Shown here in pieces: positions 35,449 to 44,368 of a DNA stretch of 64,000 nt (within the stretch, counting starts at the first letter, position 1; each line of letters begins with the position of its first letter). Origin of the DNA: a virus; IMG/VR virus record IMGVR_UViG_3300030118_003002, positions 1-64,000 of that record; one strand, 5' to 3'. The notes under the pieces were generated by a model. It was given only the letters and a program-made list of their open reading frames with translations, was not told the DNA's origin and made no database searches. Both the position numbers and the translations under genes were made by a program.

Positions 35449-37923
35449 ATGGCAATAGAAAACCCGCACCATTATAGCACTACATCAGGAGTAACTACAA
35501 CAACGCAAATATCTGACGATATTGATTATCCGCATTCTGGATTAATCAAAGCATTAAGTCAAGGTATTAGAGGAAACTATGCTATTAAGGGAAGTGCTAC
35601 TGATTTTGATATTACATTAACTTCTAGCACTTATACACAAATAGCAGTAACAACAGGTAAAGCATATAGGGATGGTAAATTAGTTACAATAACACAATTA
35701 AGTGCTACTAATTTAACAGGTGTCCATGCAACAGAAGATGTTTACCAATTGTTAGTTGCTCAAGCAAATAATACAATGACATTAAGAGGTTCTAATTCAG
35801 TTACTAACAGAATACCAGATTTAACAGATGGCGATATTCCTATTGCAGTGATTAAATTAGTTGCAGGTTCGGCTCAAGGTTCTAATGCTACTACTGATAG
35901 ATTAGTGCAATTTTTAACTACAAGTAAAGTTAGTAATGATTTAAGCATTGGCTATGATAATTCGGGATATACTGAAATGTCTAAAATAAGTGCTGCTTCT
36001 GGCGGAACAACCGTTGAAGTCCCTACTGCTGGTGGAGATTTTATTATTGATAATACAGATGCGGATAAAAAAATTGTAGCGAGATTAGGAAGCGATACTT
36101 CCGCTACTGCTTTTGAAGTTAGAAATAATTCTGATGCGGCTAAATTAACCGTTGGTGGAGATGGATTAGTAGCCACTGCTGGTAACATTAAAGTCGGTGG
36201 AAATGTAATTCAAGCATCTGACGGTGGTTCAACAATTACAATGGACACTTCTGATAATGTGACTATTGGTGGTGGATTAACCACTACAACCACTGCTACT
36301 GTTGGAACTGATTTAACAGTTACAGGTGGAGATATTAATTTAGGTAACGGGCAAGATGGAACAATAAATGTTAATGCTCTTGGTGCAGGTAATAATGCTA
36401 GAAACTTAACAATAACAAGCGGTAATGTTACTGCTGGTTCGGGAACTGCTGATAGAACAGGTGGTGATTTAACTTTATCTTCCGGTGCTGGTTCGGGAAC
36501 AGGGACTTCATCAATGATATTCAAAACTGCAATAGCAGGTTCTAGCGGAACTTCTGCTACAACGCCAGCAGAAAGAATGAGAATACATACTAATGGTAAT
36601 GTTGGTATTGGAACTGCTTCTCCTTCTGCGGAATTACATATTGAAGCGGCTTCTAATCCTACATTAAGAATACAAGAAACAGGGCAAACAGGCTATTTAG
36701 AATCCACTTCGGTAGTTGATTCACAAGCAAGAATAAAAGCAATTAATAATACTGCATCTGAACCTGTAACATTGGATATAAGCCCTGTTACGGCTTCAAC
36801 AGGAACAGAACAAAATATAAGAGTATTTAGAGATTCAGATGCAGCAGTTGATGGTAATTTTAGAATTCTTAGAGTCGGAACTACTGATTCTGTTGTTCAT
36901 GTTTATTCTGATAAAGATGGAACGGCACATACTATGACAGTGAACGGTGCAACAACAATTGAAACTGATTTGAAATTAAGCACTTCTTCTGATAATGCAA
37001 TTATCGAAAATGTAACTCAAGATAAAGATATTATATTTCAAGTAAATGATGGGGGTTCTGCAAATACAGAAGTAATGAGAATTGATGGTTCGACTTCAAG
37101 CGTAGGTATTGGCGAAACTTCTCCCGATGCACCACTTCATGTTACGCACTCAGGAACTACTAATTCAATGATTATTGAGTCAACAGACGGTAGTGCTACT
37201 TCTGCACCTGACTTAGTTTTGTATAGAAATAGTTCAACCGAGGCTGATAATGATGTATTAGGCGTTATAATTTTTAGAGGTAATGATTCTAACTCCGAAG
37301 AAGATTATGCGGCAATACAAACACAAGCAGCAGATGTTACCGATGGTTCAACGGATGCAAGAATGAAGGTTTATCTTAAAAAGGGCGGGACTAGTAGCAA
37401 TCATTCTTTTGAATTAGTAGGTCAAACACTTGGAATTAGGGAAACTAGTTCTGTTGATTCTTTACAAGCCAATGCGGGACACGGCAGAATATGGGTAAAA
37501 AATGATAATCCTAATCATTTATATTTTACAAACGATGCCGATGATGATATTAAACTATCAGAAGAAATTATTATTATTTCATTATCAGATGAAACAACTG
37601 CTTTGTCAACAGGAACAGGAAAAGCCTCTTTCCATATGCCTTTTGCTATGGATTTAACCGCAGTTAAAGCATCTGTAAATACTGCATCAGCAGGTCAGAC
37701 AATAACTGTTGATATTAACGAAGGCGGTTCAACAATATTAAGCACTAAATTAACAATAGATGCGGGAGAAAAAACATCTTCAACTGCTGCTACGGCTGCG
37801 GTAATTAGCGATGCGGCTTTAGCCGATAATGCAGAAATTACTTTTGATATAGACCAAGTGGGAAGTTCTGGTAATGAAGGAAAAGGGCTTAAAGTTACAT
37901 TGTATGGATATAGGACTTCGTGA
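35449..37923 (+). CDS. tail fibre with GNVGIGT-type repeats
   Basis: The 824-residue protein is a probable receptor-binding fibre. It is Gly/Thr/Ser/Asn-rich with beta-helix-like repeats in residues 180-370. Two copies of a marine-phage fibre motif occur: MRIHTNGNVGIGTASPS, and later MRIDGSTSSVGIGETSPDAP, each followed by a L-H-I/V beta segment. The N-terminal 100 residues would attach to the tail. The same motif is common in cyanophage and pelagiphage fibres, suggesting exchange of fibre parts between viruses of different hosts. Confidence 0.8.
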   Translation: MAIENPHHYSTTSGVTTTTQISDDIDYPHSGLIKALSQGIRGNYAIKGSATDFDITLTSSTYTQIAVTTGKAYRDGKLVTITQLSATNLTGVHATEDVYQLLVAQANNTMTLRGSNSVTNRIPDLTDGDIPIAVIKLVAGSAQGSNATTDRLVQFLTTSKVSNDLSIGYDNSGYTEMSKISAASGGTTVEVPTAGGDFIIDNTDADKKIVARLGSDTSATAFEVRNNSDAAKLTVGGDGLVATAGNIKVGGNVIQASDGGSTITMDTSDNVTIGGGLTTTTTATVGTDLTVTGGDINLGNGQDGTINVNALGAGNNARNLTITSGNVTAGSGTADRTGGDLTLSSGAGSGTGTSSMIFKTAIAGSSGTSATTPAERMRIHTNGNVGIGTASPSAELHIEAASNPTLRIQETGQTGYLESTSVVDSQARIKAINNTASEPVTLDISPVTASTGTEQNIRVFRDSDAAVDGNFRILRVGTTDSVVHVYSDKDGTAHTMTVNGATTIETDLKLSTSSDNAIIENVTQDKDIIFQVNDGGSANTEVMRIDGSTSSVGIGETSPDAPLHVTHSGTTNSMIIESTDGSATSAPDLVLYRNSSTEADNDVLGVIIFRGNDSNSEEDYAAIQTQAADVTDGSTDARMKVYLKKGGTSSNHSFELVGQTLGIRETSSVDSLQANAGHGRIWVKNDNPNHLYFTNDADDDIKLSEEIIIISLSDETTALSTGTGKASFHMPFAMDLTAVKASVNTASAGQTITVDINEGGSTILSTKLTIDAGEKTSSTAATAAVISDAALADNAEITFDIDQVGSSGNEGKGLKVTLYGYRTS

Positions 37924-37927
37924 TAAA

Positions 37928-38350
37928 ATGGGAGTAATAATAATTAATTCTTATACAGGAGGAGGTTCAGCCCCTTTAGCGGTTTCTATTGATGAAGGTT
38001 CTATACAAGAATTAGCGGTAAATCCAGCACCAGCGACAGGTAGCCAAACTTCATTTACAACGGCTCAAGGAGATTTAAGTGCTACGGCAGTTGCAACAGG
38101 AGGAAGTGGAGTTTATACTTATACTTGGTCTGTTCTAAGAAAAGTCCTTGACACTTCCGGAAGTGGTTTTTCAGTTAATTCAACAGGAACTACAAATGCT
38201 GCAACATGGAATACTTTAACAATTGATGGTGTAAGACCCGCATCAGCAGGTGTTTTTGATGCAGTATTTGAAATTCAGTGTGTAGTGAATGATGGTTCTA
38301 GTAATGCTGCCGTTGTTAGAGACTTTATAGTTGTTGGAGAAGCATTGTGA
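37928..38350 (+). CDS. fibre-associated protein with Ig/PKD-like fold
   Basis: The product is 140 residues and the last gene of the left arm. Its composition (VSIDEGSIQELAVNPAPATG, YTYTWSVLRKVLD, VFDAVFEIQCVVNDGSSNAA) resembles PKD/Ig-like beta-sandwich domains found on phage tails. The start is ATG 37928; an upstream in-frame start lies inside the fibre gene. A terminator hairpin overlaps its stop. Confidence 0.6.
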   Translation: MGVIIINSYTGGGSAPLAVSIDEGSIQELAVNPAPATGSQTSFTTAQGDLSATAVATGGSGVYTYTWSVLRKVLDTSGSGFSVNSTGTTNAATWNTLTIDGVRPASAGVFDAVFEIQCVVNDGSSNAAVVRDFIVVGEAL

Positions 38351-38374
38351 ATACTCCAATTTAGAGTATTTTTT
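38350..38374 (+). terminator. terminator of the virion gene arm
   Basis: AATACTC pairs perfectly with GAGTATT across a seven-base loop and is followed by six T residues. It begins at the last base of the final left-arm gene and would end rightward transcription. Confidence 0.75.
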
Positions 38375-38399
38375 CAAGAAAAAAAATGACAAAAAAAAT

Positions 38400-38432
38400 G
38401 GGGGAAGTAGCCTATTAAAGACTACCTCCCCC
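38400..38432. terminator. bidirectional hairpin at the convergence point
   Basis: GGGGGAAGTAG pairs with CTACCTCCCCC (one mismatch) around an 11-base loop. On the minus strand it is followed by two T-rich runs, and on the plus strand by TTTAGTTTT. It therefore can end leftward transcription and back up the rightward terminator. The last minus-strand gene stops inside the loop. Confidence 0.7.
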
Positions 38433-38573
38433 TTTAGTTTTGTTAGACCAAATGCCGCCACATTCTCGGCATTCCCACAATTTAATTTTATCATTAGAAC
38501 CTATGTAAAATCCTAATATACGCTTCGCTAATGTAGGCGTATTACAATACTTACAAGTTTGCTTTAAACTCAT
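38415..38573 (-). CDS. zinc-ribbon mini-protein
   Basis: The product is 52 residues with C-K-Y-C near residue 7 and C-R-E-C near residue 35, a treble-clef or zinc-ribbon pattern. It is the last gene of the right arm; its stop lies in the terminator loop. Its start overlaps the previous stop by ATGA. Function is unknown. Confidence 0.65.
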   Translation of the reverse strand: MSLKQTCKYCNTPTLAKRILGFYIGSNDKIKLWECRECGGIWSNKTKGGGSL

Positions 38574-38725
38574 TTATTGTTGTCACCTTCTTTTTCTCCT
38601 ACTAATCTTCTCATATACTCTTCAACACTTTGGTCTGTAATATTATTACCACCAAAAGCAGCAAAGAACAATAATGTGATGACTACTAGGAAAATAAGTA
38701 GGCCAAACCATTCTGCTGTTGACAT
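38570..38725 (-). CDS. single-pass membrane mini-protein
   Basis: The product is 51 residues with one hydrophobic helix (FGLLIFLVVITLLFFAAF, residues 7-24) and an acidic cytoplasmic tail (SVEEYMRRLVGEKEG). ATG 38725 overlaps the upstream TAA; a further ATG lies six bases upstream. It could be holin-like, but nothing in the sequence proves this. Confidence 0.6.
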   Translation of the reverse strand: MSTAEWFGLLIFLVVITLLFFAAFGGNNITDQSVEEYMRRLVGEKEGDNNK

Positions 38726-39318
38726 TACCATTCCACTCCTAATTCCACAAATTCTTCTTTTTCAATAGAAAACGCTTTAACAATACCATTATCCTGTCCA
38801 TACTTCCAAAGGTCATATACTAATTGAGTATCTTTCATGCAATACTCAACGACTTCATCGTATCTTCCCATTTTCCATAATTTAGGTGCATCAGCACTTT
38901 CCATTAGTTTAGCATCATCTAAAGAACATTTTACAAGGTTCTTTAATTGTATTCTTTCACCGTGTTCTTTGAGAATATATTTACTTGTATCAATATATTT
39001 TTCTTCATTTAGATATTTATGAATGCAATAAATATCCATAGAGTCTCTAAGAATAGGTAAATCAAAGGCCACTATATTATGACCTAGCACACTTCCTCCT
39101 TTTTGCAAATGATTATCTAAATCATATTTTAATTCAGAAAGAGGTTTAATTACATGACCAGACTTAGCAAAAGAATCAACAGGTTCATCAACATAAACAG
39201 TGCCATTTGAACCATCCCAAGTGGCAACAGTTGATACTTGAAACATGTGGGTATTACCAAACCCACCTATGTCATGTGACATATTCTTTGTTTCAATATC
39301 TAACGCTAATACAGACAT
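38725..39318 (-). CDS. DEDDy 3'-5' exonuclease
   Basis: The product is 197 residues with an RNase H-like exonuclease fold: LALDIET (Asp and Glu of motif I, residues 6-8), GHNIVAFDLPIL (motif II) and EYCMKDTQLVYDL (motif III, Tyr with Asp four residues later). It resembles the stand-alone proofreading or repair exonucleases of tailed viruses. The frame opens at GTG 39327, but the ATG at 39318 is better placed after GTGATTATA. The PolB N-terminal part carries its own exonuclease motifs, so this is an additional nuclease. Confidence 0.8.
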   Translation of the reverse strand: MSVLALDIETKNMSHDIGGFGNTHMFQVSTVATWDGSNGTVYVDEPVDSFAKSGHVIKPLSELKYDLDNHLQKGGSVLGHNIVAFDLPILRDSMDIYCIHKYLNEEKYIDTSKYILKEHGERIQLKNLVKCSLDDAKLMESADAPKLWKMGRYDEVVEYCMKDTQLVYDLWKYGQDNGIVKAFSIEKEEFVELGVEW

Positions 39319-39323
39319 TATAA

Positions 39324-39554
39324 TCACTCAGAACCATTAGACCACAGTTTAGAAATCTTCTTTGCTTCTGCATCTTCAACAGGTTCATTGTCGCCAATTC
39401 TTCTTTTTAGAAACGCAACAATGTTTGTCCCTGCAATACTTAGCATAGAACAGCATTCCCAGCCTTCATCTCCATATGTGTCTAAAGTCTCAATAATTAC
39501 TTTTGGCCCTTTAGTTACATCAAACACTACATATTGGTTTTCCCATTTTGTCAT
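39324..39554 (-). CDS. small hypothetical protein
   Basis: The product is 76 residues. It has a compact alpha/beta core (YVVFDVTKGPKVIIETLDTY, then GWECCSMLSIAGTNIVAFLK) resembling short DUF4177-like proteins, with an acidic C-terminus. It is coupled by ATGA to the helicase gene upstream. No function can be stated. Confidence 0.6.
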   Translation of the reverse strand: MTKWENQYVVFDVTKGPKVIIETLDTYGDEGWECCSMLSIAGTNIVAFLKRRIGDNEPVEDAEAKKISKLWSNGSE

Positions 39555-41089
39555 TTTTTACCCTCCTTTAATCTAATAAATACAGACCTTCCCATTTTAT
39601 CTGTTTCAAAGTGATGTTCATTCTGATTCCACAATTCATATATTCTAGCCTTTTTAAGACCTACTTTATTCATAAGAGTATCAAGGAATAGTTTTTTACT
39701 AACATAACCTTCTTCATCTTTATCCATTTCTGTGAATACTTTAATAAATTGAGGTTCTTGTGCTTTTTCAGCCATGCCCCTTCGCCTTACTCTTAGGCTT
39801 CGTTCTAACCAATCCACAAGTGTCATATAACATTGTCGCACGATGGTAGCGGCTTGACGGACATTATAGCCGGTCACTAGGAAACGGTCTTGTTCTTTAG
39901 CAATAGACCGGCTTTGCGCTACGCTACAAAGAACAGACATTTTAATTAGAATTTTAAGCAAACGGGTAGTAAAATTAGATGCAATCTTTCTAACTTCGGG
40001 TGAAGCAGATTGAATATACAATTCCATACCTTCGTATTCTAATTCTAATACATCATTAAATTCAGGTGAAAACTTCATAACTTTAAGCCCGTTTTTATCC
40101 ACAGACTCCCATCTTTCTTTTACCATACAATATATCTTAAAGAACGCATTTGCGTGTTTTTCAATTGGCATGTCTGTATTCATAATTTTACCAGCATATG
40201 ATATTTGCTTTCTTCTCATTTTATCTTGAATAAAGTGAGGAACATCCCAAATAAACAGAAGCATTCTTTGAAGAACACCTTTTTCTGTCATTACTGATTC
40301 TAATTCATGTGGTGGATAAGTCATAGCCAAAACAGAACGCTCGCAAAAACACATCATTGTATCGCCTTCTTTCAACTTTTTAGATACAACCCAATTTTCA
40401 CCGTGTAATGTATTCATAAAAGTATTAAGCATTACAATAGCATCTTGTTTATGCTGGCTTTCCTTAAACACACCAGAATATTCGAATTCATCCCAATGCG
40501 CTAAACCACTACCTTCTAATTCACCTGCAACTCTTTTTTGTCTAAACTCACCCTTAGTTTCGCTATCTTCTTCTCTATCTAACTCTTCTTTGTAATGCCC
40601 AATTAATGCAGCATCGGTATAAAGAGTGGTTGAAAAGACATTAAAATTCTTAGGTTTCTTAGGCACAAAATCACCTTCGTATTCAGCAGGTATCAATTCT
40701 GCTAAAGGGTGGCTATTAGTGTCATTAATCTGCTTAAATACTCTATTAGCAACAGGGCCAACAAAATTGTATAATGTTGATTTACCCGTTCCAGAAGTTT
40801 GAATTTGACAGAAATGAACTCTTGAATCTTCAATACTGAAACCATTAGGAATACTAATATAATCTTTACATATTTGCCCTAAGATTACAAAGTAGCAAAT
40901 TGCCGCAGGTATTTCATTATAATGCGCTACATTAGTAGCATCTTTTTGAAACTCTTGAACAATTGCAGGTAATTGACCCGCAAAGAACTTTGTATTTTCT
41001 TCATACTGTTCCATGTATTTTTCTTCATTTTCGCCTTCATACATCAAGGCAGTTTTAACATCTTCAATTTTAATTATTTCATCATTCAT
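39551..41089 (-). CDS. DUF3987-like primase-helicase ATPase
   Basis: The product is 512 residues with a P-loop ATPase core: GTGKST at 100-105 (Walker A) and HWDEFE at 198-203 (Walker B), preceded by a helical domain (HYNEIPAAICYFVILGQICK) as in DUF3987-type phage helicases. The C-terminal 70 residues look like a winged helix (KKLFLDTLMNKVGLKKARIY). With primase, PolB, clamp and loader nearby, it is the best candidate for the replicative helicase of this virus. Confidence 0.7.
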   Translation of the reverse strand: MNDEIIKIEDVKTALMYEGENEEKYMEQYEENTKFFAGQLPAIVQEFQKDATNVAHYNEIPAAICYFVILGQICKDYISIPNGFSIEDSRVHFCQIQTSGTGKSTLYNFVGPVANRVFKQINDTNSHPLAELIPAEYEGDFVPKKPKNFNVFSTTLYTDAALIGHYKEELDREEDSETKGEFRQKRVAGELEGSGLAHWDEFEYSGVFKESQHKQDAIVMLNTFMNTLHGENWVVSKKLKEGDTMMCFCERSVLAMTYPPHELESVMTEKGVLQRMLLFIWDVPHFIQDKMRRKQISYAGKIMNTDMPIEKHANAFFKIYCMVKERWESVDKNGLKVMKFSPEFNDVLELEYEGMELYIQSASPEVRKIASNFTTRLLKILIKMSVLCSVAQSRSIAKEQDRFLVTGYNVRQAATIVRQCYMTLVDWLERSLRVRRRGMAEKAQEPQFIKVFTEMDKDEEGYVSKKLFLDTLMNKVGLKKARIYELWNQNEHHFETDKMGRSVFIRLKEGKK

Positions 41090-41781
41090 ATTTTCACCTT
41101 ATCTTCACTGTTTAATGTGTCTAAAATTCTTTTAGCAGTTTTTTCTCCTATACCATCCATGTGACACAATTCATGGACAGACTGCTCTCCTATTTCCATA
41201 ATACAACCATACTCTTTAATTAGAGCCTTTGCTTTTTTATAGGAAACACCTTTAATGCTTGTTAAAACATCTAATCTTAAATCATCGGTAGTGATTCTTT
41301 TGAATACTTCCGGCCTAATTACATCTCTAATAATAGGTTTCATTTTACAAATAGCGGATATAATTAATGCCGCTTCTTCTTCAGAAGAAACCCAAAAAGC
41401 CTTTACATCAGTATCTAATGTAATTCTTCCTATTGCTCCTAGAAATTTATTATTTAACATTATTGTTCTAGCAGGTTCTTGAATCTTAGATTTTGTATGC
41501 CTTTTAACATTATAAATCGCTTCATCTAAAGAACCATAAATAATGACTATATTTGTTTTGTAGTGTCTATCCATATTATCTATCTGAGTCCATATTCTTT
41601 TATTCATTACTGAACCTAAAAAATCTGTTGATGATTTTGCTTCAAAACAAACATCATCAAAAACATAGTCTCCAATCTCAAGCCACTTTTTTTCTGTTTT
41701 GATTCCTAAACTCCTACATTTAGTCTCAACTAAATGCACTAATTTAGAACCTTGTCTTTCTCGACTATCTATTATCAACAT
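41086..41781 (-). CDS. XPF/ERCC4-family nuclease
   Basis: The product is 231 residues. It opens with MLIIDSRERQ, the first ERCC4 motif, followed by EIGDYVFDDVCFEAKSS, equivalent to GDxxxxxxxxERK with Ala for Arg. The C-terminal 60 residues hold two helix-hairpin-helix segments (LTSIKGVSYKKAKALIKEYG and CHMDGIGEKTAKRIL). Archaeal XPF/Mus81-type enzymes cut branched DNA, so a role at forks or recombination intermediates is likely. The frame starts at a TTG, but ATG 41781 fits the family N-terminus. It overlaps the next upstream gene by 17 bases. Confidence 0.85.
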   Translation of the reverse strand: MLIIDSRERQGSKLVHLVETKCRSLGIKTEKKWLEIGDYVFDDVCFEAKSSTDFLGSVMNKRIWTQIDNMDRHYKTNIVIIYGSLDEAIYNVKRHTKSKIQEPARTIMLNNKFLGAIGRITLDTDVKAFWVSSEEEAALIISAICKMKPIIRDVIRPEVFKRITTDDLRLDVLTSIKGVSYKKAKALIKEYGCIMEIGEQSVHELCHMDGIGEKTAKRILDTLNSEDKVKI

Positions 41782-41944
41782 AATTAACAACCTTCCTTAT
41801 TTCTTCCATACATTCTTTAGCGATATAATATCTTTGTTTATAAGAATTAATAGTCTGTTTTCTATAATATTTAGAAATCTCTAAATCGTAAATATCAATG
41901 TATAATTTAATTTGCTCAAATGTTTTTTGAATATCTTCTTTCAT
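41765..41944 (-). CDS. small hypothetical protein
   Basis: The product is 59 residues, helical and Tyr-rich (LYIDIYDLEISKYYRK). It lies between primase and XPF-like nuclease, overlapping the latter. A GTG further upstream is possible, but the ATG at 41944 begins two bases after the primase stop. Not recognised. Confidence 0.5.
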   Translation of the reverse strand: MKEDIQKTFEQIKLYIDIYDLEISKYYRKQTINSYKQRYYIAKECMEEIRKVVNYVDNR

Positions 41945-41945
41945 A

Positions 41946-42989
41946 TTACTCACCTAAATAATCTGGGTATCTCCAACATTTACCAACACAATAACCATCA
42001 GAAATTAACTTATTACAGAAAGGAGTTTTATAATTCCCAAACACTGTAAATTTAGCATGTTTTCTTGTAGTGGCTTCATCCCAATCTAACCATATTTCGT
42101 CATTAGATTCGGCCAACTGTTTTATTTCAGCAACAACTAAGTCCAATACTTCTTGTTTTTCCTTTAAAGAATTGATAGGTCGTCTCCCTGTTAGCAAGTC
42201 TCTATACCAAGAAACAAGATATGCTCTAGCCATATGCGAAGGATTCTCCGTCATAATAGCACTATGTAAGCAGGGCAATATAGGCAATTTACCTGTGTAT
42301 TTTGCGACACTAATTTCGCCCTCGACTGTATCAATAGGGGGTGCTTTTGGAAAAACTACCTTCTTATTGCCGCCCATCTGAAACCGTAAAAGGCGGGGTT
42401 TGGTTGCTAACTCAAGAATATGCTCAAGATTAAAAGAAAGGTCATCAATAATTAAAGGAATGCAATAATACGGATTACCTTCTTTATCAGAAGATGACAT
42501 ATTAACTGTGTTAGGAACTCTTCTCAATCTTGTTGGTTGTCCTACTCTATCATCTAAAGTATTCTTTCCGCTAAAAGATTGTTTAAGCACTTCTTTCATT
42601 CCTCTAAAGAATGTTTGAATATCTCTAATACTTTCTGTTGGCTCTCCAAATAAAAATAAATGGAAACCTCTCCCCGAAAAGAAGATAGTATGCTTCCAAT
42701 CATTTTGGATAACCTTTTGCATTATCATTTGTAAATCTCTCCATGCTAATTCTAAATCATTATCATGTCCGTCAAAATCTAAAAAAATCCTATCAAGAAT
42801 AACTGATGATTCTATTTTTGCTGTTTCCGAAAAGTGTTCAAAGTCGTAAACGGTTGTATAAACATTTGTCCTATTATTTTGAGCATTAATAAACTTAACA
42901 TATTCATTCCTCGATGAGACTACTTTTCTTTTCATTTGTGGGGCGTTCTTTATGTGACTCCCCGCCCAAACTTCCCTCGGATATTTCAT
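41946..42989 (-). CDS. archaeo-eukaryotic primase with Cys-rich C-terminus
   Basis: The product is 347 residues. The catalytic AEP domain shows FLDFDG (Asp71, Asp73), SGRGFH (105-110) and RLRRVPNTVN (144-153), the metal- and nucleotide-binding set of PriS-type primases. The C-terminus has LPCL and PFCNKLISDGYCVGKC, four cysteines recalling the iron-sulfur domain of PriL, so both functions may be joined in one chain. GGAGGT places the start at ATG 42989. It would lay primers for the split PolB. Confidence 0.82.
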   Translation of the reverse strand: MKYPREVWAGSHIKNAPQMKRKVVSSRNEYVKFINAQNNRTNVYTTVYDFEHFSETAKIESSVILDRIFLDFDGHDNDLELAWRDLQMIMQKVIQNDWKHTIFFSGRGFHLFLFGEPTESIRDIQTFFRGMKEVLKQSFSGKNTLDDRVGQPTRLRRVPNTVNMSSSDKEGNPYYCIPLIIDDLSFNLEHILELATKPRLLRFQMGGNKKVVFPKAPPIDTVEGEISVAKYTGKLPILPCLHSAIMTENPSHMARAYLVSWYRDLLTGRRPINSLKEKQEVLDLVVAEIKQLAESNDEIWLDWDEATTRKHAKFTVFGNYKTPFCNKLISDGYCVGKCWRYPDYLGE

Positions 42990-43278
42990 TATTTTTACCT
43001 CCAAAATTCACTGTTGCCGTATTTAGCATATTTCTAATTACTCCGGCTATTTCACCAGATAGTTTAGCATAAATCGCTTCTCTCATTACATCTTCAAATG
43101 TATGACCTACGAAGTTTTCGTTTATTCTTACTTCTCTAACCAAATCAAATCTTTCAATTAGTTTTGATTCAGAATATATTTCATTACAAAGTTTATTGAT
43201 AGTATCTTTTAGATTAGATATTTCTGTAAATGTCCAATTTCTTGACAATACTTTTTCTTTTATCATATCTTCATTCAT
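42904..43278 (-). CDS. hypothetical protein overlapping primase start
   Basis: The product is 124 residues: a helical body (RNWTFTEISNLKDTINKLCN, then FEDVMREAIYAKLSGEIAGV) with a hydrophilic C-terminal tail that overlaps the primase gene by 86 bases. The overlap is long, but start signals of both genes are good, and the tail is low-complexity as expected for constrained overlapping sequence. Function is unknown. Confidence 0.6.
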   Translation of the reverse strand: MNEDMIKEKVLSRNWTFTEISNLKDTINKLCNEIYSESKLIERFDLVREVRINENFVGHTFEDVMREAIYAKLSGEIAGVIRNMLNTATVNFGGKNNEISEGSLGGESHKERPTNEKKSSLIEE

Positions 43279-43457
43279 TCATTTCCCTCCTTGCGATTTA
43301 AATATTCTTGTATTCTTACAGGAATAACAATATTACTATTGCATTTATCACAACATCTCCCATTTGTTACGGGTTGAGCATTATGTCCACTATCCCAATA
43401 AACTTCGCCATTATGGTATTTCTTTTCTATTTCTTCTTTACATATACTACATTTCAT
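43275..43457 (-). CDS. zinc-ribbon mini-protein
   Basis: The product is 60 residues with C-S-I-C at residue 3 and R-C-C-D-K-C near residue 35, a zinc-ribbon pattern, and a basic C-terminal helix. The start follows GTGATTAA. It is one of several mini zinc proteins interspersed among replication genes. Function is unknown. Confidence 0.65.
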   Translation of the reverse strand: MKCSICKEEIEKKYHNGEVYWDSGHNAQPVTNGRCCDKCNSNIVIPVRIQEYLNRKEGNE

Positions 43458-43461
43458 TTAA

Positions 43462-44367
43462 TCACACCCATGTATCAGTTTGTGCCGCATCACAAATACC
43501 AAAGAAAGAACAATGCGAACAAGTCTTATAGAAAAACTTTGCAGGGAAATGCGAGTTTTCATAAGACCAAATCAACTTAGCAATATTATTCATTACAGAA
43601 GTCATTGTTCTTTTCTTTACGCCTTCCGAAAATACATAATTAGAAACCGGATAATACCAGCCCCAATGAGTTACTTTCTTATTGGGGTCTAATCCGTTTT
43701 TAATCAATACTTCATCTTCTGCGCTTTCAATAAGTAATTGATAGAATGCCATTTCCTTTCTCATGCTTGTTGATTTGTAGTCTTTCCAAGCACCGGTTTT
43801 GTATTCAAAAGGAATATACCCTCCATCTTCTTCAAAGATTCTATCAATAATACCTTGAATATGTATTTTGTAGTCTCGCTTTAGAGGAAACTTAGGGTTT
43901 GTATCTTTATCAATTGTTATATTGGCATCGAATTTTCCTTCGTTACAAACAGGTAAGTATTCATCAATCTTATTTGCATCCCTCGCTTCAATGAACCTCT
44001 CGGCTTCAAACGCTGATTGAGTAATTGAAATATCCAAGTAATCATCAATAGGATGAAGACTTTGACAATACTCATACAACTCATTAGCAGTCATTGATTC
44101 TGCTTTCTTAACATCAAAGTCATTGAAAAAATTCTCTCTTGAATTGTGGCAAATTGTTCCTTTCAACATAGCCTCCGTTTGGTCTTGAGGCAATCTTTGA
44201 ATATAAGAAAAATCATACTTTTTAGCACACCAATCAAAAGAACCTAAAGAAGATTTAGTTATTTTTAATATAGGTTTGCTAGGGTCATCATAATTTTCAG
44301 GCTTCCAATCATAAGTAAAATCCTGCATAGCAGAAATTATTGCATTATATTTTTCATCGTTATTCAT
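43462..44367 (-). CDS. Cas4/RecB-like PD-(D/E)XK nuclease
   Basis: The product is 301 residues. Nuclease motifs: KITKSSLGSFDWC near residue 35, GTICHNSRENFF, then IQGIIDRI (Asp) and IPFEYKTG (Glu-x-Lys). One Cys at about residue 47 and three near the end (KTCSHCSFFGIC) form the 1+3 pattern of iron-sulfur-bound Cas4/AddB nucleases. It likely resects DNA ends in recombination-dependent replication. No CRISPR array or cas genes are nearby. ATG 44367 is preferred over an upstream in-frame ATG, which overlaps the previous stop. Confidence 0.82.
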   Translation of the reverse strand: MNNDEKYNAIISAMQDFTYDWKPENYDDPSKPILKITKSSLGSFDWCAKKYDFSYIQRLPQDQTEAMLKGTICHNSRENFFNDFDVKKAESMTANELYEYCQSLHPIDDYLDISITQSAFEAERFIEARDANKIDEYLPVCNEGKFDANITIDKDTNPKFPLKRDYKIHIQGIIDRIFEEDGGYIPFEYKTGAWKDYKSTSMRKEMAFYQLLIESAEDEVLIKNGLDPNKKVTHWGWYYPVSNYVFSEGVKKRTMTSVMNNIAKLIWSYENSHFPAKFFYKTCSHCSFFGICDAAQTDTWV

Positions 44368-44368
44368 A

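Noticed and set aside
35952-36524. Minus-strand Pro/Val-rich frames in the fibre gene
   Set aside because: They mirror the Gly/Thr repeats of the fibre on the other strand and have no start signal.
38570-38725. Holin
   Set aside because: A single hydrophobic helix is not enough, no endolysin was recognised in the window, and the gene is at the end of the replication arm.
43462-44367. CRISPR-associated Cas4 and a viral CRISPR array
   Set aside because: No repeat array or other cas genes are present; the nuclease sits among replication genes, as in many tailed viruses.
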